Positions 26,959 to 35,601 of a DNA stretch of 64,000 bases are shown here, in pieces. The stretch is from Shewanella donghaensis. GTDB taxonomy: Bacteria; Pseudomonadota; Gammaproteobacteria; Enterobacterales; Shewanellaceae. The position numbers and the translations under genes are program-made. The notes below the pieces were generated by a model. The model saw only the letters and a program-made list of their open reading frames with translations, searched no databases and was not told the origin of the DNA. Each line of letters opens with the position of its first letter. The first letter of the stretch is position 1. The DNA lies in the NCBI RefSeq assembly GCF_007567505.1, contig NZ_CP041783.1, positions 1,860,001 through 1,924,000 on the forward strand, given 5' to 3'.

Positions 26959-27948
26959 TTAGTGACTTTTTTCCCAGGAGAACCAACGCTGTAGTGCCAG
27001 TACGCCTCGATCTAATAAAAAGCCAATAAAGCCAATCACAATCACTGCTGCCATAATCCGTGAAAGAGATTCAGAACTGCCGTTTTGAAACTCATCCCAA
27101 ACAAACTTTCCAAGCCCAGGGTTTTGCGCCAACATTTCAGCGGCAATTAACACCATCCATGCAACACTCAGGGATAAACGCATACCAGTAAAAATCAACG
27201 GTATTGATGCTGGTAGTACTATTTTTTGTACATGAGTTAACGGTGATAAGCGCAGCACCCGGCTGACATTGAGTAAGTCAGAATCAATGGATGCCACCCC
27301 AATTGAGGTATTGATGACCATGGGCCACAAACTACAGAGGGTGACGGTCAACATGGAGTTGATAAATGATTTAGAGAACATCGGATCAGGTGACACATAT
27401 AACGCGCTCACGACCATGGTCACCAAAGGCAGCCATGCCAGTGGTGATACTGGTTTGAATATTTGCACTATCGGATTCACCGCTGCATTAACGGTTTTGC
27501 TTAACCCCATCCAGATACCCATAGGGATAGCGATAATGGCGGCTAGTATAAATCCTGACATGACCGTAATAAGTGAGGTCACTATCTGATCAAAGAAGGT
27601 TTCCTTACCTGTGTACTTCCTCGTTTTTGCTTGGTAGCTAGGATCAGCTGCTAGCCTTGCATCATTGCGAACTTGTTGGCGTTCATAAAAAGCAGCCGCC
27701 TTTTCCCGCTCTGCATTATGCTCTTGGTAAAGCCCATCGAACTGAGCTACAACAGCTACAGGACCAGGAAACTTACCTAGGGATGTATTAATATTATTGG
27801 CTGTAATTGACCAAAAAACTAAAAACACGGTAATACCAATGAGCGGTAATAATAATGCTTTGCTCATCGCCGCTGATTTGGCCAACAACGAAGTTACAGC
27901 CGACTTATCCATAGGGAGTCTCTGCGCTAATCTTGCAATGGTTGTCAT
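26959..27948 (-). CDS. nrtB: ABC transporter permease, nitrate type
   Basis: 329 residues. One N-terminal span (LLLPLIGITVFLVFWSITAN) is followed by a long charged periplasmic stretch (residues 55-115) and then the BPD_transp_1 core with about five spans and the EAA-type loop (MLLRLSPLTHVQKIVLPASIP region, LRLSPLTHVQKIVLPAS). NrtB and CmpB proteins share the long N-terminal extension and WLPLVTMVVSALY. Second gene of the importer operon, 89 bp after the binding-protein gene. Confidence 0.87.
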   Translation of the reverse strand: MTTIARLAQRLPMDKSAVTSLLAKSAAMSKALLLPLIGITVFLVFWSITANNINTSLGKFPGPVAVVAQFDGLYQEHNAEREKAAAFYERQQVRNDARLAADPSYQAKTRKYTGKETFFDQIVTSLITVMSGFILAAIIAIPMGIWMGLSKTVNAAVNPIVQIFKPVSPLAWLPLVTMVVSALYVSPDPMFSKSFINSMLTVTLCSLWPMVINTSIGVASIDSDLLNVSRVLRLSPLTHVQKIVLPASIPLIFTGMRLSLSVAWMVLIAAEMLAQNPGLGKFVWDEFQNGSSESLSRIMAAVIVIGFIGFLLDRGVLALQRWFSWEKSH

Positions 27949-28037
27949 AGGTCTATCCTCACTTCGATAGCTCTTACTTGCATAAAACTTGAATCAAACT
28001 CGACATAAAGCTCGACATACAGTACGTAAGCTCAGAC

Positions 28038-29411
28038 TTAAAGTTTGTCGCCTTGCTTTAATCCGATACTGAACTTGTTGATATACGCATTCGGGGCACT
28101 ACCGTCATACACAATGTCATCAATGAAATGTTGCTGCGGCTTTTTAAAGCCCGTTTCAGTAGCAAAGTCAGGGAAGTGTTTGGCATCAATACTTTTATCA
28201 TCAATTAACGATTGCGCGGCTTTTGCATAGATATCTGGACGGTAAACCTTGGCTGCTATCTCTTTGTACCAAGTATCAGGCTTATCATCTGAAATCTGTC
28301 CCCAACGACGCATTTGGGTTAAGTACCAAATCGCATCTGAGTAATATGGGTAGGTTGCGTTATAACGAAAGAACACATTGAAATCAGGCACCGCGCGCTT
28401 ATCACCTTTTTCATATTCAAAGGTGCCAGTCATACTGTTGGCAATCACATCGTAATCAGCGCCAACATAGTTAGATTGAGATAAAATTTTCACAGCTGCT
28501 GGGCGATTAGCGTTGTTGTTCTCGTCTAACCATTTAGCCGCTTTAATTAATGCTCTGGTTAAGCGAATAGTGGTGTTTGGATACTTTTCAGCAAATTCTG
28601 CGGTAATACCAAATACTTTTTCAGGGTTGTCTTTCCAAATTTCATAATCAGTAACCACTGGCACCCCGATGCCTTTAAACACCGCTTGCTGGTTCCAAGG
28701 CTCACCGACGCAATAGCCATAGATGGTGCCAGCTTCAAGGGTTGACGGCATTTGCGGTGGCGGCGTAACAGATAAGTAAGCTTCTGCGTCGAGTTGTCCT
28801 GAAGTATCACCTTTGTGAGGTGCATAAAAACCAGGGTGAATACCACCAGCCGCTAACCAATAACGTAGTTCATAGTTATGGGTTGATACCGGAAATACCA
28901 TGCCCATTTTAAAGGGCTTACCTTGCTCGTTATATTTGTCTACCACAGGTTTGAGCGAGTCAGCCTTAATCGGGTGAACAGGTTTACCATCGGCATTTTT
29001 AGCGATATTAGGCTTCATTTGCGCCCAAATATCATTGGATACGGTAATGGCATTACCGTTTAAGTCCATAGAAAAAGGCGTAATGATATGGGCTTTGGTG
29101 CCATAACCAATGGTGGCTGCAATCGGCTGGCCGGCTAGCATATGCGCCCCATCTAAACGGCCGTCGATAACGCCGTCCAATAACACTTTCCAGTTAGCTT
29201 GAGCCTCGATAGTGACGTATAAGCCTTCTTCTTCGAAATAACCATTTTCATAAGCAATGGCGATAGGCGCCATATCGGTTAACTTAATAAAACCAAATGT
29301 CAGCTCTTCTTTTTCAGGAAAGCCTACTTCTGCAGTGGCAACATTAACTTGCATCACAGCACTAATACTTAGTGTTACAGCTAGCTGCTTAAATGACTTT
29401 TTCCAATTCAT
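28038..29411 (-). CDS. nrtA: Nitrate-type ABC transporter substrate-binding protein
   Basis: 457 residues, with a Sec signal peptide ([18 protein letters not shown]). The mature protein is like NrtA/Cmp[61 protein letters not shown] and [20 protein letters not shown] are family segments that shape the oxyanion site. Not a lipoprotein, unlike cyanobacterial NrtA. First gene of a four-gene operon with permease, ATPase and porin. The leader carries an intrinsic terminator 37-80 bases before the ATG (29449-29492), implying antitermination or attenuation control. No nitrate reductase genes occur in this window. Substrate could be nitrate or nitrite. Confidence 0.86.
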   Translation of the reverse strand: MNWKKSFKQLAVTLSISAVMQVNVATAEVGFPEKEELTFGFIKLTDMAPIAIAYENGYFEEEGLYVTIEAQANWKVLLDGVIDGRLDGAHMLAGQPIAATIGYGTKAHIITPFSMDLNGNAITVSNDIWAQMKPNIAKNADGKPVHPIKADSLKPVVDKYNEQGKPFKMGMVFPVSTHNYELRYWLAAGGIHPGFYAPHKGDTSGQLDAEAYLSVTPPPQMPSTLEAGTIYGYCVGEPWNQQAVFKGIGVPVVTDYEIWKDNPEKVFGITAEFAEKYPNTTIRLTRALIKAAKWLDENNNANRPAAVKILSQSNYVGADYDVIANSMTGTFEYEKGDKRAVPDFNVFFRYNATYPYYSDAIWYLTQMRRWGQISDDKPDTWYKEIAAKVYRPDIYAKAAQSLIDDKSIDAKHFPDFATETGFKKPQQHFIDDIVYDGSAPNAYINKFSIGLKQGDKL

Positions 29412-29448
29412 CGTTGATCCCTTTTAAGTTTTAAAAATTTTGTAAAAA

Positions 29449-29492
29449 AAAAGGCGCTTAATTACCCGTTAAGGAATAATTAAAGCGCCTTT
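29449..29492 (-). promoter_or_regulatory. Leader attenuator/terminator ahead of nrtA
   Basis: On the minus strand AAAGGCGCTTTAATTA pairs with TAATTAAGCGCCTTT (one bulged T) and runs straight into nine Ts. This is a full intrinsic terminator about 40 bases before the nrtA start codon and in the direction of nrtA. No gene ends just upstream of it, so it most likely controls read-through into the importer operon. Nitrate-assimilation leaders of this sort are known to be opened by ANTAR proteins such as NasR; the hexaloop pair typical of ANTAR targets was not clearly visible. Confidence 0.7.
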
Positions 29493-29574
29493 GCTTTGAA
29501 TTTGAATTTGATGTATTTAACAATTCAATTAAATATTGAGCTAGTACTTCGAACAATTACAACTGATTAATTAT

Positions 29575-29608
29575 TCAAAAAGGAGCAATCAATAACCTCT
29601 ACCTCCTT
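29575..29608. promoter_or_regulatory. Second hairpin in the nrtA leader region
   Basis: AAAAGGAG and CTCCTTTT pair around a 17-base loop, with T runs on both strands. On the minus strand it would form about 85 bases upstream of the attenuator in an nrtA transcript that starts near the TATAAT (about 29665-29670). It could be a further control hairpin or a stray terminator. Confidence 0.45.
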
Positions 29609-29716
29609 TTGTTACTAAATACTATTCATTAACCATGCCAGAAAAGCAAAACACTGTTATATATGAGTTTATTATAATATTAAGGGATAACCAATTTGAG
29701 GTAACAGATCCAATCG

Positions 29717-29740
29717 GTGCAACATTATTTGTCATTGCAC
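29717..29740 (+). repeat. Inverted repeat GTGCAA-N12-TTGCAC
   Basis: Perfect 6-bp arms followed on the plus strand by TTTTTT, so it looks like a weak intrinsic terminator although no plus-strand gene is seen to its left. It might instead be a regulator site upstream of the nrtA promoter; it does not fit the NtrC consensus orientation. Confidence 0.35.
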
Positions 29741-29903
29741 TTTTTTGGTTACTTAACAAATATGAATACTCAAACTCAATAGAAACCTGCAGTTAAATGA
29801 GAAATGAATTGCCTTAATGCTAACGGCAAAAAGCTAATAAGAATAACCATTAATAAATGCTAGGGTTTGAGAATGTCAGTAGAGTCAGTAACCCAAGACA
29901 TAA

Positions 29904-29935
29904 AAAAACCACTTAACTAAAAGTTAAGTGGTTTT
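29904..29935 (-). terminator. Terminator of the oadGAB operon
   Basis: AAAACCACTTAACT and AGTTAAGTGGTTTT form a 14-bp stem with a 3-4 base loop; on the minus strand seven Ts follow. About 70 bp after the oadB stop. Confidence 0.9.
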
Positions 29936-30002
29936 AAATGGAAAACTTAATCAGGACACACTTTTTAGGACAAACTTAGCGCCATAATAAAAATCCCTTT
30001 AT

Positions 30003-31133
30003 TCAGCCAAGTACAGCAAGTAATACACCCGCAGCAACAGCACTACCTAATACACCTGCAACGTTTGGTCCCATAGCATGCATCAGCAAGAAGTTTTGAT
30101 GATTAGCCTCAAGACCTACTTTATTCACCACACGTGCAGCCATTGGTACTGCAGAGACGCCTGCGGCACCAATAAGTGGATTAATCTTACCACCTGTGAC
30201 TTTAGACATTAATTTAGCCATCAATACGCCAGCAGCAGTACCTATACTAAATGCGACTGCACCCAGTAACAGAATACCGAGAGTTTCAATACGTAAAAAC
30301 TCTTCCGCTTGAAGCTTAGAACCGACCGCTAAACCAAGGAAAATCGTTACAATATTAATTAGCTCATTTTGCGCTGTTGAAGATAATCTATCAACAACTC
30401 CTGATTCACGCATTAAGTTACCTAAACAAAACATACCCACTAAAGGCGATGCCGCTGGTAGGAACAAAATCGTTAGACCGACAACCATCAAAGGAAAGAT
30501 GATTTTTTCTTTCTTACTGACTTCCCGTAGCTGTTCCATTTTAATACTACGTTCTGACTCAGTGGTTAATAGACGCATTATTGGCGGCTGGATTAACGGT
30601 ACAAGCGCCATATATGAATATGCAGCGACCGCAATCGCACCTAATAAATCAGGCGCTAATTTTGATGCTAAGAAAATCGCTGTTGGCCCATCTGCACCAC
30701 CAATAATCGCAATGGCTGCAGCGTCTTGCATACTGAATTCAAAACCTGGTACCAAATTAAGTGCGATAGCACCAAGCAATGTGGCAAAAATACCAAACTG
30801 CGCCGCAGCACCCAACAATAACGTTTTTGGGTTTGCAATCAATGCGCCAAAGTCGGTTAATGCTCCCACTCCCATAAAGATAAGTAATGGGAATATGCCA
30901 GTCTCAATCCCTACATGATAGGCATACCATAAAAGACCACCTTCATCGGTGAAACCTGCATTAGGTATGTTAGCCAATATGGCGCCAAACCCAATAGGTA
31001 TTAACAACAGTGGCTCAAAACCTTTGGCGATTGCTAAAAAAAGCAACAAGCCGCCAATTGCCATCATAAATATTTGATCAGGTGCGAAGTTAGCAATACC
31101 TGTCTCAGACCAAAAGGCCAGTAATCCTTCCAT
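30003..31133 (-). CDS. oadB: Na+-pumping oxaloacetate decarboxylase, beta subunit
   Basis: 376 residues, membrane subunit that decarboxylates carboxybiotin and pumps Na+ outward. Nine or so hydrophobic spans; hallmark segments are the [20 protein letters not shown] stretch (with the Asp of the sodium channel), [19 protein letters not shown], and [20 protein letters not shown] near the end. Third gene of oadG-oadA-oadB, starting 8 bp after the oadA stop. The methylmalonyl-CoA decarboxylase beta subunit is a close relative; the alpha subunit next door decides in favour of oxaloacetate. Confidence 0.94.
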   Translation of the reverse strand: MEGLLAFWSETGIANFAPDQIFMMAIGGLLLFLAIAKGFEPLLLIPIGFGAILANIPNAGFTDEGGLLWYAYHVGIETGIFPLLIFMGVGALTDFGALIANPKTLLLGAAAQFGIFATLLGAIALNLVPGFEFSMQDAAAIAIIGGADGPTAIFLASKLAPDLLGAIAVAAYSYMALVPLIQPPIMRLLTTESERSIKMEQLREVSKKEKIIFPLMVVGLTILFLPAASPLVGMFCLGNLMRESGVVDRLSSTAQNELINIVTIFLGLAVGSKLQAEEFLRIETLGILLLGAVAFSIGTAAGVLMAKLMSKVTGGKINPLIGAAGVSAVPMAARVVNKVGLEANHQNFLLMHAMGPNVAGVLGSAVAAGVLLAVLG

Positions 31134-31141
31134 GCTATCTC

Positions 31142-32920
31142 CTACGCTAACGCTAACAATGGCGAACCAACTGAAACAGCATCACCTTGCTTAACTGAAA
31201 TATTTCTAATAAAACCTGTTGTTTCAGCGCGGACTTCTGTTTCCATCTTCATTGCTTCAAGGATAATAACAACATCACCTTCATTAACATGATCACCGTC
31301 ATTGACTAAAACTTTGAAAATATTACCTGACAGTGGTGCATTCATGGTTGCTTTAATTTCATTGCTAACAGGTGCAGCTGCAGGAGTCGATGTTACAGCC
31401 GTTGAAGAAGGGACAATTTGACTGATGTCACCGCCTTCACTGACTTCAACAACAAAACTTTGTCCTTGAACATTCACCGTGTAGGTTTCTGCGCCCTTCT
31501 CAGCTTTAGCGGCTGGCACAACCATATCGTCTGCACTAGGAACAGGTTCAAATGCATCTGCATTACCACGATTGGTCAGAAACTTAAGACCAATTTGGTT
31601 AAATAACGCATAAGTCATCACATCGTCATCAGTTTCAGCAGCAAGCTTAATACCGTCTTTTGCCGCTATTTCAGCAAGCTCTTTGCGCAACTTATCTAAC
31701 TCAGGGGCAATTAAGTCCGCAGGACGACAAGTAATCGCTTCAGCACCATTTAACACTCGTGCTTGAAGCTCTGCATTAACGGGAGCTGGAGTCGCACCAT
31801 ACTCGCCTTTAAGTACGCCTTCAGTTTCTTTAGCGAGCGTTTTATAACGCTCGCCCATCAACACGTTGATGACAGACTGAGTGCCTACAATTTGTGATGT
31901 TGGGGTAACCAATGGTAAGAAACCTAAATCTTCACGAACACGAGGAATCTCTTCTAAAACCTCATCCATTTTATCAGCTGCGCCTTGCTCTTTAAGCTGG
32001 TTTTCCATGTTGGTTAACATGCCACCAGGTACTTGAGCTCTTAGGATGCGTGAATCAATCCCCTTCAAGGCACCTTCAAAACGTGCATACTTCTTACGAA
32101 CCTCTCTGAAGTACGCAGCAATCTCTTCTAAGGCAGCCATATCATAACCAGTGTCACGACCTGAATCCTCTGCCATCGCCACTAATGTTTCTGTCGCTGA
32201 ATGACCGTAAGTCTGACTCATGGTTGAAATTGCGGTATCAAGGACATCAACACCTGCTTCAATGGCTTTTTGATACGTAGCTGTGCTTAAACCTGTCGTC
32301 GCATGACAATGCATTGATATGGTTAAGTCTGTTTGAGATTTTAAACGGCTAATAAGATCATAGGCTTGCATTGGTTTAAGTAAACCTGCCATGTCTTTAA
32401 TACATAAAGAATCACAACCCATGTCTTCAAGGTTTTTCGCCATATCAACCCAAGTATCAACAGTATGAACTGGGCTGCTTGTAAATGAGATAGTGCCTTG
32501 TGCGTGGCCGCCAACTTGTTTAACCGCTTTAACCGCAGTTTCTAGATTGCGTACATCGTTCATAGCATCAAAAATTCGGAATACATCGACACCGTTAGTA
32601 TGAGCACGCTCAACAAAACGAGTTACCACATCATCAGCGTAATGGCGGTAACCTAATAAATTCTGACCACGTAGCAACATTTGCTGCGGTGTATTTGGCA
32701 TCGCTTTTTTAAGTTCTCTGATGCGATCCCACGGATCCTCACCAAGATAACGGATACATGAATCAAAAGTCGCTCCACCCCATGATTCTAAAGACCAAAA
32801 ACCAATTTTATCCAGTAAAGGAGCGATAGGTAACATATCGTCTAATCGTAAGCGTGTGGCTAAAATAGACTGATGGGCGTCTCGTAATACTACATCTGTT
32901 AACGCTAAAGGCTTGCTCAT
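31142..32920 (-). CDS. oadA: Oxaloacetate decarboxylase, alpha subunit (biotin protein)
   Basis: 592 residues. N-terminal carboxyltransferase TIM barrel with the start [20 protein letters not shown], the metal-site [17 protein letters not shown] and a central PYC/OADA domain. An Ala/Pro linker (about 495-525) leads to the C-terminal biotinyl domain with EAMKMETEV (biotin Lys in MKM) near residue 560. Transfers the carboxyl of oxaloacetate to biotin, which OadB then releases while exporting Na+. Lies 17 bp after oadG. Confidence 0.96.
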   Translation of the reverse strand: MSKPLALTDVVLRDAHQSILATRLRLDDMLPIAPLLDKIGFWSLESWGGATFDSCIRYLGEDPWDRIRELKKAMPNTPQQMLLRGQNLLGYRHYADDVVTRFVERAHTNGVDVFRIFDAMNDVRNLETAVKAVKQVGGHAQGTISFTSSPVHTVDTWVDMAKNLEDMGCDSLCIKDMAGLLKPMQAYDLISRLKSQTDLTISMHCHATTGLSTATYQKAIEAGVDVLDTAISTMSQTYGHSATETLVAMAEDSGRDTGYDMAALEEIAAYFREVRKKYARFEGALKGIDSRILRAQVPGGMLTNMENQLKEQGAADKMDEVLEEIPRVREDLGFLPLVTPTSQIVGTQSVINVLMGERYKTLAKETEGVLKGEYGATPAPVNAELQARVLNGAEAITCRPADLIAPELDKLRKELAEIAAKDGIKLAAETDDDVMTYALFNQIGLKFLTNRGNADAFEPVPSADDMVVPAAKAEKGAETYTVNVQGQSFVVEVSEGGDISQIVPSSTAVTSTPAAAPVSNEIKATMNAPLSGNIFKVLVNDGDHVNEGDVVIILEAMKMETEVRAETTGFIRNISVKQGDAVSVGSPLLALA

Positions 32921-32937
32921 GATAACTCCTAAACTAT

Positions 32938-33177
32938 TTAATCTTTGGCACGATACTGATGGATAGCAGAAGTAATGGCTGCTACCAACTTAGGATCAAG
33001 AGTTGAAGCCGGTGCGGATGAAGGCACATTTGCTACAACAGGCTGACTTTCTGACTTACATAATCTGGCGACAATGTTAATGCCGATAATTAACATGCTT
33101 AAAAATATAAATACTAAGCTCATTCCCATTATCATCACGCCTAGGGCATCCAATAATTGCTCAGATATTGATGTCAT
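32938..33177 (-). CDS. oadG: Oxaloacetate decarboxylase, gamma subunit
   Basis: 79 residues from the ATG at 33177, chosen for AGAGAGGAT just upstream. One N-terminal membrane span ([20 protein letters not shown]) followed by a soluble tail ending in [18 protein letters not shown], the standard OadG shape that anchors OadA to OadB and assists assembly. First gene of the operon with a leader of about 230 bases from the likely promoter at 33417-33445. Confidence 0.9.
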   Translation of the reverse strand: MTSISEQLLDALGVMIMGMSLVFIFLSMLIIGINIVARLCKSESQPVVANVPSSAPASTLDPKLVAAITSAIHQYRAKD

Positions 33178-33416
33178 AAATCCTCTCTTGTCATTATGTT
33201 CAATCAGTGATTGCACACAGGATCAGTTCTAATGTCTCTACGTCGATGTATTCTTTATGTGCATAAAGGTTTTGCACCAATATATTGCAAATCGTCTCAT
33301 ATCAATAAAAAAGAATATTTATTCAATGTTCAATATGCATTTTTATACAATACAAAACCATCAGGCCAACTGTAAAAGTGGTCTAAAATTCTTCTTCGAC
33401 GAAAAATATAACTAAT

Positions 33417-33445
33417 CTATAACAATTTATCCATTACTTTGTAAA
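33417..33445 (-). promoter_or_regulatory. Candidate sigma-70 promoter of oadGAB
   Basis: On the minus strand TTTACA and TTATAG lie 17 bp apart, directed towards oadG. The -35 directly abuts the palindrome at 33446-33458. Predicted start about 33410. Not mapped. Confidence 0.5.
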
Positions 33446-33458
33446 TTGGTCAGACCAA
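33446..33458. promoter_or_regulatory. GntR/FadR-subfamily operator-like palindrome
   Basis: TTGGTCAGACCAA is a perfect dyad around a central A. It contains TGGTCNGACCA, the core of the fatty-acid regulator FadR site, and also fits the TTGGT-N3-ACCAA form of PdhR-like regulators. Abutting the -35 of the likely oadGAB promoter, it could repress or activate that operon. Which regulator binds is not decidable from the site alone. Confidence 0.55.
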
Positions 33459-33944
33459 AAATAATAATATAATCAGAACCTAGGTAAGAATATCTCAAAA
33501 AAATTAACGATTTACTGAGAATTATTTAAATATGATGACTTTAGTCCGAAAATGACAAGATTAAGACTGCTTCTATCTAAAAAGAGATATCAGAATTCAG
33601 AACAGCTAAATTCCCCAAAGCAGTGCAAAACTTACTTTTAGAATAAATATGTAGCAAAACTCAAAAAATATGACTAAATCGAGGTCTGATTTTTGTATAG
33701 AGAGTAGGAGGTACTAGAGAATGGTGCACTATCTGTCAATTATTGCTGTTGAATAGAAGCTAGATAGCATTTATAGAAGCTAAAAATGAGCTTAAGCAGT
33801 GAATTCGTATAATCCATTATAAAAGTATGGGGTTAATGCGATATATGACTAAATCGACCCATTCAAGGACATGAGTAATCTAATTCTAGCCATGTCTTCC
33901 ATAATGATAAAACTAAACTGGAGACAGACATAAATTACAGGCAT
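33459..33944. other. Gene-free AT-rich region between oad operon and tRNA cluster
   Basis: No gene is supportable on either strand. It contains a 15-bp direct repeat ATATGACTAAATCGA at 33668-33682 and 33843-33857, 175 bp apart. Otherwise there is only AT-rich sequence. Confidence 0.5.
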
Positions 33945-33976
33945 AAAAAATGCCCTGCAGATAACTACAGGGCATT
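33945..33976 (-). terminator. Terminator of the tRNA cluster
   Basis: AATGCCCTG and CAGGGCATT pair around about ten bases; on the minus strand TTTTTT follows. It starts 10 bp after the 3' end of the last tRNA gene (33986). Confidence 0.92.
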
Positions 33977-33985
33977 CTCTAATGC

Positions 33986-34062
33986 TGGTGCGGATGGGAG
34001 GAGTCGAACCTCCGACCGCCTGGTTCGTAGCCAGGTACTCTATCCAGCTGAGCTACATCCGC
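33986..34062 (-). tRNA. tRNA-Arg (ACG), copy 1 (last in transcript)
   Basis: A 77-base cloverleaf with encoded CCA, acceptor GCGGATG/CATCCGC, D arm GCTCAGCTGGATAGAGT, anticodon arm CCTGG-CTACGAA-CCAGG with ACG, T arm GGAGG-TTCGACT-CCTCC. The A34 is expected to become inosine (TadA) to read CGU, CGC and CGA. Confidence 0.97.
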
Positions 34063-34128
34063 AAAACTTTTCTATAACGCTATACTCAGTGCTAATTGAG
34101 CTTAGTTGCATATCTAAAATATGCAAAT

Positions 34129-34222
<94 letters not shown>

Positions 34223-34228
34223 TAATTA

Positions 34229-34305
34229 TGGTGCGGATGGGAGGAGTCGAACCTCCGACCGCCTGGTTCGTAGCCAGGTACTCTATCCAGCTGAGCTACA
34301 TCCGC
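34229..34305 (-). tRNA. tRNA-Arg (ACG), copy 2
   Basis: Reads as identical over 77 bases to the Arg copy at 33986-34062, including the encoded CCA and ACG anticodon. Only 6 bp separate it from the Ser gene downstream, so the primary transcript must be cut within short AT spacers. Confidence 0.97.
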
Positions 34306-34326
34306 ATAATTAGGTACAATTTTATA

Positions 34327-34403
34327 TGGTGCGGATGGGAGGAGTCGAACCTCCGACCGCCTGGTTCGTAGCCAGGTACTCTATCCAGCTGAGCTACATC
34401 CGC
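34327..34403 (-). tRNA. tRNA-Arg (ACG), copy 3
   Basis: Same 77-base gene as the other Arg copies; the 21-bp spacer to copy 2 is AT-rich and unrelated to the other spacers. Confidence 0.97.
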
Positions 34404-34436
34404 ATATATAAAATTTGAAGCTTTTAAATGATTTAA

Positions 34437-34513
34437 TGGTGCGGATGGGAGGAGTCGAACCTCCGACCGCCTGGTTCGTAGCCAGGTACTCTATCCAGCT
34501 GAGCTACATCCGC
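34437..34513 (-). tRNA. tRNA-Arg (ACG), copy 4
   Basis: Same 77-base gene as the other Arg copies; 33-bp AT-rich spacer to copy 3. Confidence 0.97.
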
Positions 34514-34545
34514 TCATTAAAAAATCTAAACACAAAAATAGAAAA

Positions 34546-34622
34546 TGGTGCGGATGGGAGGAGTCGAACCTCCGACCGCCTGGTTCGTAGCCAGGTACTC
34601 TATCCAGCTGAGCTACATCCGC
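34546..34622 (-). tRNA. tRNA-Arg (ACG), copy 5
   Basis: Same 77-base gene as the other Arg copies; 32-bp AT-rich spacer to copy 4 and 21 bp from the leading Ser gene. Confidence 0.97.
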
Positions 34623-34641
34623 ATCGTTTACTATTTTAAGA

Positions 34642-34735
<94 letters not shown>

Positions 34736-34749
34736 GTTTCTTGGCGCAC

Positions 34750-34777
34750 ATATTACTGTTTGCCGAAAATAAGTCAA
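34750..34777 (-). promoter_or_regulatory. Candidate stable-RNA promoter of the tRNA cluster
   Basis: On the minus strand TTGACT and TAATAT are 16 bp apart, followed by a GC-rich discriminator (GTGCGCC). A short spacer and a GC discriminator are the features of promoters under stringent (ppGpp) control; relA is in the same window. Not mapped. Confidence 0.6.
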
Positions 34778-34909
34778 ACCTTTTTCAGCATCTTATATTC
34801 ATTTGAACTGTTTTTAAGCATATTGATGGGTTAAGCCACAATAATCACAAATTCACCACAAAAATTTTGTGTTTATTGAGGCAAACAATCACCAGGGTTC
34901 AAAAACAAC

Positions 34910-34931
34910 AAAGCCAGCTTTCGCTGGCTTT
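34910..34931 (-). terminator. csrA terminator
   Basis: AAAGCCAGC/GCTGGCTTT with a four-base loop; on the minus strand it runs into TTTGTTGTTTTTG. About 30 bp after the csrA stop. Confidence 0.85.
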
Positions 34932-34961
34932 GATAGTAATGCACTTACAATGTCTGATTTA

Positions 34962-35165
34962 TCAGAAATTGCCACCATCTTCAGGTGTCGTATTACCAGA
35001 TTTTTCAGACTGGATACGTTGATAAATTTCTTCGCGGTGAACTGATACTTCTTTAGGTGCGTTTACACCGATACGTACTTGGTTACCTTTAACACCTAGT
35101 ACAGTAACTGTAACTTCATCACCTATCATTAATGTTTCGCCAACACGGCGAGTCAAAATCAGCAT
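34962..35165 (-). CDS. csrA: Carbon storage regulator
   Basis: 67 residues. Global RNA-binding regulator that binds GGA motifs in leaders and blocks translation. [20 protein letters not shown] and [20 protein letters not shown] are near-invariant in CsrA; the C-terminal 15 residues are variable. AAAGGAGC precedes the ATG. It sits downstream of alaS as in enterics. In the known pathway its activity is opposed by small RNAs switched on by BarA-UvrY, and barA is also in this window (57934); the csrB-type RNA genes are not seen here. Confidence 0.97.
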   Translation of the reverse strand: MLILTRRVGETLMIGDEVTVTVLGVKGNQVRIGVNAPKEVSVHREEIYQRIQSEKSGNTTPEDGGNF

Positions 35166-35601
35166 TCGATTGCTCCTTTAGTCCAATCAGCATACACAAG
35201 CTTCTATCCGTAATATGCGCGTTTAATATAGTTAGCTTAATACAAATAATTAGTGACGACACTAAATCTATAAAATATTTAAGCTTTTTACCCAATAAAA
35301 AAGAAAAATCGTATTTTTGTGGTCTGATTGTTTCAAATTAGTAACATATAAAGAGCATTATTTAGACAAAGCTAAAACAGTTAATTTGATTATTTGTCGG
35401 TTATACACTCAAATAAGCATAAAAAACCATTCAAAATAAAATTATAGTGCTTTGAACCATAATTTATCCAAAAAAATCATGTCCAATAATGCTTTAACAA
35501 CCACTAACAAAACTACTATGCCAAAGCTAATACGATCACTCAAGCCGTAAAGGTCACAAAATTTACTTTGCGGCTTAAATGATCACTAATCAACTGACAT
35601 T
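35166..35601. other. Intergenic region between alaS and csrA
   Basis: About 435 bp without a supportable gene; presumably holds the csrA promoters. An imperfect hairpin (AAGCCGTAAAG/CTTTGCGGCTT, 35542-35576) lies 25 bp after the alaS stop but has no T run on the minus strand, so termination there is uncertain. Confidence 0.45.

Noticed and set aside
29500..29660. Classic two-hexaloop ANTAR target in the nrtA leader
   Set aside because: No pair of stems with A1/G4 hexaloops was clear by eye; only the terminator hairpin and a second long-loop hairpin could be supported.
29717..29740. NtrC binding site
   Set aside because: The dyad reads GTGCAA...TTGCAC, opposite to the TGCACC-N5-GGTGCA consensus, and has a 12-bp centre.
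30499..30918. 139-residue plus-strand frame inside oadB
   Set aside because: Antisense shadow of a membrane protein gene with strong family motifs on the minus strand.
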